NCBI RefSeq assembly: GCF_036013915.1
Contig: NZ_CP107899.1
Span: forward strand, 8,088,001 to 8,152,000
Length of the DNA: 64,000 nucleotides
Direction of reading: 5' to 3'
DNA from: Streptomyces sp. NBC_00464
GTDB lineage: Bacteria; Actinomycetota; Actinomycetes; Streptomycetales; Streptomycetaceae
This document shows, in pieces, positions 59,542 to 64,000 of this stretch. Each line of letters opens with the position of its first letter. The stretch's first letter is position 1. The notes under the pieces were generated by a model. The model did no database searches. It was given only the letters and a program-made list of their open reading frames with translations, and was not told where the DNA came from. The translations under genes and the position numbers were made by a program.

Positions 59542-60201
59542 TCAAACGGCTTCTGGCTGCGCTTTGCGGGCGAGGATCTGAACCTCCTGGAACTGCCGCC
59601 GGTCGGTGGGCCGAGGCTCGCGAACCAGTCGGCCCACCTCGGTCAAACCGCATGTGCGCAGCATCGTGGCGAGGTGATCCGGCCACCATCGATAGGCGGG
59701 CGCGACGGTGTGATCGAAGACCTGCGTCGGGTGAGACGGATCGTCGCTCGCCGAGAAGCCGATCAGAAGATGGCCGCCGGGTGCCAGCACGCGATGGAAC
59801 TCATCCAGGATGGGAGGGAGTTCCCGCGGCGGTGTGTGGATGACGGACCAGCGCGCGAGTACGCCGGCCAACGCGCCGTCGGCAATGTTCAGTGCGGACA
59901 TGGAGCCCACGTCGAACCGCAGGTCGGGATGGGCCTGTCGAGCCAGCTCGATCATCGCGGGAGAGGTGTCAAGGCCAAAAGCTGTCAGGTTCAACTCGTC
60001 CAGATGGGCAGTGATATGACCCGGTCCGCACCCGAGGTCCGCGACGTGACCCCCACCCGCACGTACGAGCTCGGCGAAGGCGTCCAGGATCGCGCGGTCC
60101 AGGGGGCTGTCGCGCAGCGAGTCGCGGAACAGCTGCGCATAGGTGAGGGCAACAGCGTCGTAAGCCTCGCGAGTGGCGCTGAGGGCATCGTGTTCGACCA
60201 T
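59542..60201 (-). CDS. Class I SAM-dependent methyltransferase
   Basis: 219 residues. Motif I is VADLGCGPGHITAHL, followed by FGLDTSPAMIELAR, FDVGSMSALNIADGALAGVLARWSVIH and LAPGGHLLIGFSASDD. It opens TREAYDAVALTYAQLF, typical of small-molecule methyltransferases in Streptomyces. The substrate is unknown. It lies 97 nt behind the LLM gene's start on the same strand, so it is separately promoted or in a loose operon. Confidence 0.93.
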   Translation of the reverse strand: MVEHDALSATREAYDAVALTYAQLFRDSLRDSPLDRAILDAFAELVRAGGGHVADLGCGPGHITAHLDELNLTAFGLDTSPAMIELARQAHPDLRFDVGSMSALNIADGALAGVLARWSVIHTPPRELPPILDEFHRVLAPGGHLLIGFSASDDPSHPTQVFDHTVAPAYRWWPDHLATMLRTCGLTEVGRLVREPRPTDRRQFQEVQILARKAQPEAV

Positions 60202-60472
60202 GCTCGCGACAGTAGTTCCTGACCCGGAGGCGAAGCGAAGCGATGCGCGGAGTCTCGCCGATCTGCCGGTCCGGTCTGTGGTGGGAGCTCGGCGAGGTCG
60301 CCGGCTTCCAGGCCGGAGTGCGGCATATTGGCTTCCGGATTTCCGGAGTCGGAACCGGTGGCGCAGTCGGCCGAACGAGATCTGTTTCCCTTATTTCGAG
60401 GAGAGAAACGCTTGATTTCGAGTGCATGGTGGGCGGCGGTCGGGGCACACGATGTTCTGGAGGTTGATAACT

Positions 60473-60643
60473 ATGGTTCCCCTGCTTCTCGTTCTACTGC
60501 TCGCTCTCGTTCTTTTCGGTGCCGGATTCGCTCTGAAGGCTTTGTGGATCGTGGCAGTGATCGTGCTGGCTGTCTGGCTGCTCGGCTTCGTCATGCGTTC
60601 CGCCGGAGTGGGTGGCCGCCGTGGCCGCTGGTACCGATGGTAG
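60473..60643 (+). CDS. Small hydrophobic membrane protein
   Basis: 56 residues with one or two tightly packed membrane segments (PLLLVLLLALVLFGAGFA, then WIVAVIVLAVWLLGFVM) and a short basic tail GRRGRWYRW. Near-identical hydrophobic proteins are scattered through Streptomyces genomes and are often stress-induced. GGAGG lies 9 nt before ATG at 60473, and a strong terminator follows. Confidence 0.85.
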   Translation: MVPLLLVLLLALVLFGAGFALKALWIVAVIVLAVWLLGFVMRSAGVGGRRGRWYRW

Positions 60644-60665
60644 GCATCGGCGACCGGTCAGCGAT

Positions 60666-60702
60666 GCGGGGTGTCTCCGGCGTTCAGCCGGAGACACCCC
60701 GC
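60666..60702 (+). terminator. Terminator after the small hydrophobic protein
   Basis: Perfect 15-bp stem (GCGGGGTGTCTCCGG, 7-nt loop, CCGGAGACACCCCGC) followed by GTTT, 22 nt past the stop. Confidence 0.88.
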
Positions 60703-60885
60703 GTTTCGCTGTCCGGGGGAGACCGCACCGGATCCGGCCTGCGCATGGATTCGGCAGCGGATACCCCGGATGGGCATCAGGGAATCCGTACAGGGTTTTC
60801 CGTACAGATGTAAAGCGCTGTCGCCCGGTTTGCATCCCGCCGCAGGCGGGCGGAATTCAAAGGGTGTATCCCCACGATTCGATTT

Positions 60886-60912
60886 CCGCTGGAGGGCGAC
60901 GCCCTCCAGCGG
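60886..60912. repeat. 27-nt perfect palindrome in the pre-catalase gap
   Basis: CCGCTGGAGGGCG-A-CGCCCTCCAGCGG: 13-bp arms around a single base. With no loop it is better suited to protein binding or cruciform extrusion than to termination. Confidence 0.7.
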
Positions 60913-61314
60913 ACCGGACTGGGCGGTCCAGGCCGAAGGCGCAGCTCGCCCGAACGGCGGACGAGCATGGCGAGGAGCGCATAGAGCGTGGAGGCCGGCT
61001 CAGGCAGCCGTCGCCCTCCTCCGGTCGCAGCGTGGCGGTGGCGCCGCCCTTGGGATCCGGCCTCTCCGCGCTTCGCCGCCCAGCCCCGTGGTCGGACGGA
61101 GACGGGGTTACGAAGAGTGAGTCGGCCGATTCGGGACGAGGGGGACTCCGCGGGCGGCGCGCCTTGCAGGGAGGAGTCGGGCAGAATGGCGAAATATTCC
61201 TTTCGTCCATGTTTGGCATCGTTCAATCCGGGCGAAACGAGCCAGCGCGACGCCGTTCCGCTCTTCTGGCGTGACCGGATACGCACTCACAGCAGCACGA
61301 TGGAGGGCAGCCTG

Positions 61315-62838
61315 ATGACCGACGCTTCACGTGAGCCGACCACCTCCGATTCCGGGGCCCCGGTGGAGAGCGACGAACACTCGCTCACCGTCGGACCGGG
61401 CGGCCCGATCCTTCTGCAGGACGCCTACCTGATCGAGCAGATGGCGCAGTTCAACCGCGAGCGGATCCCTGAACGCCAGCCCCATGCCAAGGGCAGCGGA
61501 GCCTTCGGGCACTTCGAGGTCACCGGTGACGTCAGCGCCTTCACCAAGGCGGCCGTGTTCCAGCCCGGAACGAGGACCGAGCTGGTGACCCGGTTCTCCA
61601 CGGTCGCGGGCGAGCGAGGCAGCCCGGACACCTGGCGGGACCCCCGGGGCTTCGCGGTGAAGTTCTACACCAGCGAGGGCAACTACGACATGGTGGGTAA
61701 CAACACCCCCGTGTTCTTCGTCAAGGATCCGATGAAGTTCCAGCACTTCATCCGGTCCCAGAAGCGCCGCGCGGACAACAACCTGCGCGACCACGACATG
61801 CAGTGGGACTTCTGGAGCCTCTCGCCCGAGTCCGCCCACCAGGTCACGTGGCTGATGGGCGATCGCGGGATCCCCCGCAGCTGGCGCCACATGAACGGCT
61901 ACACCTCCCACACCTACATGTGGATCAATGCGCAGGGTGAGCGTCACTGGGTCAAGTACCACTTCAAGACCGACCAGGGCATCGAGTTCTTCACCCAGCA
62001 CGAGGCCGACCAGATGGCCGCGGCGGACACCGATTACCACACCCGGGACCTCTTCGAGCACATCCGCGACGGCGAGTTCCCGAGCTGGACCCTGCACGTA
62101 CAGGTCATGCCGTACGAGGACGCCGCGGAGTACCGGTTCAACCCGTTCGACCTGACCAAGGTGTGGCCGCACAGCGACTATCCGCTGATCGAGGTCGGCC
62201 GGATGACCCTGGACCGCAACCCCACCGACAACCACGCAGAGATCGAGCAGGCGGCCTTCCAGCCGAACAACCTGGTCCCCGGCATCGGCCCCAGCCCGGA
62301 CCGCATGCTGCTGGCCCGGCTGTTCGCGTACGCGGACGCCCACCGCCACCGGATCGGCGCCAACTACCAGCAGCTGACCGTCAACGCACCCGTCGTCCCT
62401 GTGAACACGTACTCGAAGGACGGGGCGATGGCGTACCGCAAGACGGCCGATCCCGTCTACGCGCCGAACTCCAAGGGCGGGCCCGCGGCCGATACCGCCC
62501 GTTACGGCAGCCCGCCCAGTTGGTACGCCGACGGAGACATCACCCGGGCCGCCTATGTCTCCCACTCCGAGGACGACGACTGGGGCCAGGCCGGCACCAT
62601 GGTGCGTGAGGTCCTCGACGACGCGGCTCGAGAGCGTCTGGTGGACAACGTCGTGGGCCACCTCCTCAACGGGGTGACAGAGCCCGTTCTGCGACGCGCC
62701 TTCGAGTACTGGTCCAACATCGACAAGTCGATCGGCGAGCGGATCGAGCAAGGGGTACGCGCCAAGGCGGACGCGAAGGACCCCAAAGCAACGGAGCAGG
62801 GCAACCCCGCACGACGGAACATGCAGGCCAAAGCCTGA
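61315..62838 (+). CDS. Heme catalase (monofunctional)
   Basis: 507-residue enzyme that disproportionates hydrogen peroxide. The active-site His57 is in [10 protein letters not shown]; the distal Asn is in [12 protein letters not shown]. The heme-ligand Tyr339 is in [14 protein letters not shown]. The length and the absence of a C-terminal flavodoxin-like extension fit a small-subunit catalase. GGAGGG lies 7 nt before ATG at 61315. No CatR- or OxyR-type operator could be recognised upstream. A terminator follows. Confidence 0.96.
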   Translation: MTDASREPTTSDSGAPVESDEHSLTVGPGGPILLQDAYLIEQMAQFNRERIPERQPHAKGSGAFGHFEVTGDVSAFTKAAVFQPGTRTELVTRFSTVAGERGSPDTWRDPRGFAVKFYTSEGNYDMVGNNTPVFFVKDPMKFQHFIRSQKRRADNNLRDHDMQWDFWSLSPESAHQVTWLMGDRGIPRSWRHMNGYTSHTYMWINAQGERHWVKYHFKTDQGIEFFTQHEADQMAAADTDYHTRDLFEHIRDGEFPSWTLHVQVMPYEDAAEYRFNPFDLTKVWPHSDYPLIEVGRMTLDRNPTDNHAEIEQAAFQPNNLVPGIGPSPDRMLLARLFAYADAHRHRIGANYQQLTVNAPVVPVNTYSKDGAMAYRKTADPVYAPNSKGGPAADTARYGSPPSWYADGDITRAAYVSHSEDDDWGQAGTMVREVLDDAARERLVDNVVGHLLNGVTEPVLRRAFEYWSNIDKSIGERIEQGVRAKADAKDPKATEQGNPARRNMQAKA

Positions 62839-62842
62839 TGGC

Positions 62843-62867
62843 GGCCGCGCAGAGCCTCTGCGCGGCC
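62843..62867 (+). terminator. Terminator after catalase
   Basis: Perfect 11-bp stem (GGCCGCGCAGA, loop GCC, TCTGCGCGGCC), 5 nt past the catalase stop. Confidence 0.85.
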
Positions 62868-62979
62868 CTCACCGCCTGCGGAATGCGCAGCTGTACGCGG
62901 GACGCCGCAAGCGTCCCGCGAAGCCCGCACGAGCGGTCCGGTTCGAAAGCACTTCGGCTCATCGATAGCCTGCGTCATC

Positions 62980-63414
62980 ATGATGCGCTCGTGGATTCTG
63001 CCGATGCTTTTCGTGCTCTGCGGCTTGATGGTTGCGACCGGTGTGTTCCTCGGGGGAAGCTCCGGGGAAGGCGCAGCGATTCTGTTGATGTTCGTGCTGC
63101 TCGCAGCCGTGAACTCGTCCCTGATCTTCCCGAGATCAATCGGCGCGCAGGAGGCGCAACGCCGCAGCGCGGCCGACGGCAGGCCGGTCATCTTCTGGCG
63201 GCCGGGGTGCACGTACTGCCTGCGACTGCGCACCCGGCTGGGTCGCAGCGCCCGCCGAGCGCACTGGGTCGACATCTGGCGTGACCCGGCTGGAGCGGCG
63301 GTGGTGAGAGAAGCGTGCGACGGCAATGAGACCGTGCCAACGGTCTTCGTGGGGGGCCGGCCGCACATCAATCCCGATGTTGAATGGGTACGCGGACAGA
63401 TCTCCTCGCAGTGA
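62980..63414 (+). CDS. Membrane-anchored glutaredoxin/mycoredoxin-like protein
   Basis: 144 residues. Two membrane segments (about 5-24 and 31-50) are followed by a glutaredoxin-fold domain with the active site PGCTYC (Cys77, Cys80). The cis-Pro loop is ETVPTVFVGG and the end is PHINPDVEWV. The C-x-x-C with Thr-Tyr resembles actinobacterial mycoredoxins, which reduce mycothiol mixed disulfides. Membrane anchoring next to catalase suggests redox repair at the membrane (inference). ATG at 62980 is used; the ATG three bases later is equivalent. Confidence 0.9.
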   Translation: MMRSWILPMLFVLCGLMVATGVFLGGSSGEGAAILLMFVLLAAVNSSLIFPRSIGAQEAQRRSAADGRPVIFWRPGCTYCLRLRTRLGRSARRAHWVDIWRDPAGAAVVREACDGNETVPTVFVGGRPHINPDVEWVRGQISSQ

Positions 63415-63530
63415 TCGGGCGTGATGCCGGGTCGGGTGTCCCGGACCCGGCCTTGACCCGTCAGGCCGGAACCGGCGAGTAGTCTGCGCCGGTCCGGGGC
63501 GGCTTCGCCTCCTCCCACCGGAGGGGCATG

Positions 63531-64000
63531 TCAGCCCGCGTCGCGTCGCTGAAGAAGGTACGTCGCGGTCAGCGCAACGGCACGGTCCTCGTCATGCGAC
63601 AACTCCACCAGTGCACGTGACGCCGTTGCCCCCGGGACGGCGGCCAGCGCCTGGGTCAGCCGTCCACGCGCAGGGGCCTGTGCGGTGTCCCGGGCGAGGC
63701 GGTCGACGAGCCCGGTCGCGATCTCATCCGCCGTTGTGGTGTCGCTCGCCAGAAGGCTCAGCGCATCAGCCGCATCGGTGTCGTTCTCTCCTTCCACGAT
63801 CATGTCGATGAGCGTCGGGACCAGATCGGCTGCTCCACGTGCCCCGAGTGCCAGAGCCGCATACCTGCGGACCACGATGTCGGGGTTTGCGAGGGCCTGT
63901 CGCAGCTGGGCAGTTGCCTCCTCCCCAGGCATCTCGGCGAGGGACCGAACCGCACGTTCCCGCACCGCGGCCACCGGTGCGGCGAGGCCCTCCGCCAGCA
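63531..64000 (-). CDS. HEAT-repeat protein (5' end cut by window)
   Basis: About 156 residues of the C-terminal end, with stacked HEAT-like helical pairs (AVRERAVRSLAEMPGEEATAQ, RRYAALALGARGAADLVPTL, DAADALSLLAS). The frame stays open to the right edge (LAEGLAAPVAA precedes), so the gene begins outside the window. Such repeats are protein-interaction scaffolds; no catalytic domain is visible in this part. Confidence 0.85.
   Translation of the reverse strand, partial: LAEGLAAPVAAVRERAVRSLAEMPGEEATAQLRQALANPDIVVRRYAALALGARGAADLVPTLIDMIVEGENDTDAADALSLLASDTTTADEIATGLVDRLARDTAQAPARGRLTQALAAVPGATASRALVELSHDEDRAVALTATYLLQRRDAG

Larger units (their letters stand above)
60644..61314. other. Long gap between the hydrophobic protein and catalase
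   Basis: 671 nt. It contains the terminator at 60666-60702, a 27-nt perfect palindrome at 60886-60912, and the catalase promoter region near the right end. Several long open frames cross it on both strands, but none has a recognisable domain, a good start site or consistent codon bias. I cannot explain roughly 60910-61190. Confidence 0.5.

Noticed and set aside
60644..61314. A possible hypothetical gene in the pre-catalase gap
   Set aside because: Several overlapping frames exist, but none has a ribosome site, a domain or consistent third-position GC bias, and a perfect palindrome interrupts the region.
61327..62751. A 474-codon open frame on the minus strand opposite catalase
   Set aside because: Antisense artefact; the plus-strand catalase has all catalytic residues and a good ribosome site.
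1..64000. Search by eye for tRNA, rRNA, prophage integrase, attachment sites and large NRPS/PKS genes
   Set aside because: None recognised; all long plus- and minus-strand genes are accounted for by other families.

Overview
This is a high-GC actinobacterial chromosome segment, almost certainly Streptomyces. The reasons are strong G/C bias at third codon positions, frequent GTG/TTG starts, and families typical of the genus: a PAS-SpoIIE phosphatase, a SapA-like spore protein, DUF6381 and DUF6221 small proteins, F420-dependent oxidoreductases, a class F sortase and HelR. Regulatory sites also fit: a DasR-type site, a DmdR1/IdeR-type iron box and a rifamycin-associated element. I count about 65 protein genes, mostly single genes or operons of two or three. 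I found no rRNA, tRNA, CRISPR array, intact insertion sequence, prophage or large biosynthetic cluster. It reads as accessory/core-boundary chromosome rather than one dedicated system.

Layout. 1-3 kb: a SpoIIE-type phosphatase cut by the left edge, a small four-cysteine secreted protein resembling tendamistat, and zinc-free ribosomal protein paralogues L33 and L31. 3-9 kb: DUF1275 membrane protein, an SDR/DUF2867-photolyase operon, a VanZ-like protein, a DUF4389 protein and a DinB protein. 9-15 kb: a chitin-active LPMO behind a DasR-type operator, GNAT, an F420-type oxidoreductase, small hypothetical proteins, a NIPSNAP-MOSC pair and peptide deformylase. 15-24 kb: regulators beside their likely targets (MerR/OYE, LysR/M20 peptidase), then a penicillin-binding transpeptidase divergent from a BlaA/BlaB-like regulator pair. 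24-32 kb: iron-boxed DUF2470 protein, class F sortase with an exported neighbour, ArsR/MFS pair, lipoprotein, APH-like kinase, and two decayed genes.

32-39 kb is a catabolic block: two PucR regulators flank an acyl-CoA ligase, a secreted alpha/beta hydrolase and a carboxylesterase. 39-48 kb: secreted pectate lyase, HelR with its rifamycin element, a second DinB protein, AraC/VOC, GNAT, methyltransferase and a kinase-fold protein. 48-57 kb: ATP-dependent DNA ligase, prolyl oligopeptidase, then an ArsR regulator divergent from a fusion of a shrunken cytochrome P450 domain with an isocitrate lyase/PEP mutase domain, followed by an M20 amidohydrolase and a secreted serine hydrolase. 57-64 kb: SapA-like protein, LLM oxidoreductase, methyltransferase, small hydrophobic protein, catalase, membrane glutaredoxin, and a HEAT-repeat protein cut by the right edge.

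The most notable points are the P450-ICL/PEPM fusion under an apparent ArsR operator, the BlaA/BlaB-like pair facing a PBP instead of a beta-lactamase, the DasR-type site plus a long leader hairpin before the LPMO, the rifamycin element before helR, and two decayed genes each broken at a seven-base G/C homopolymer.
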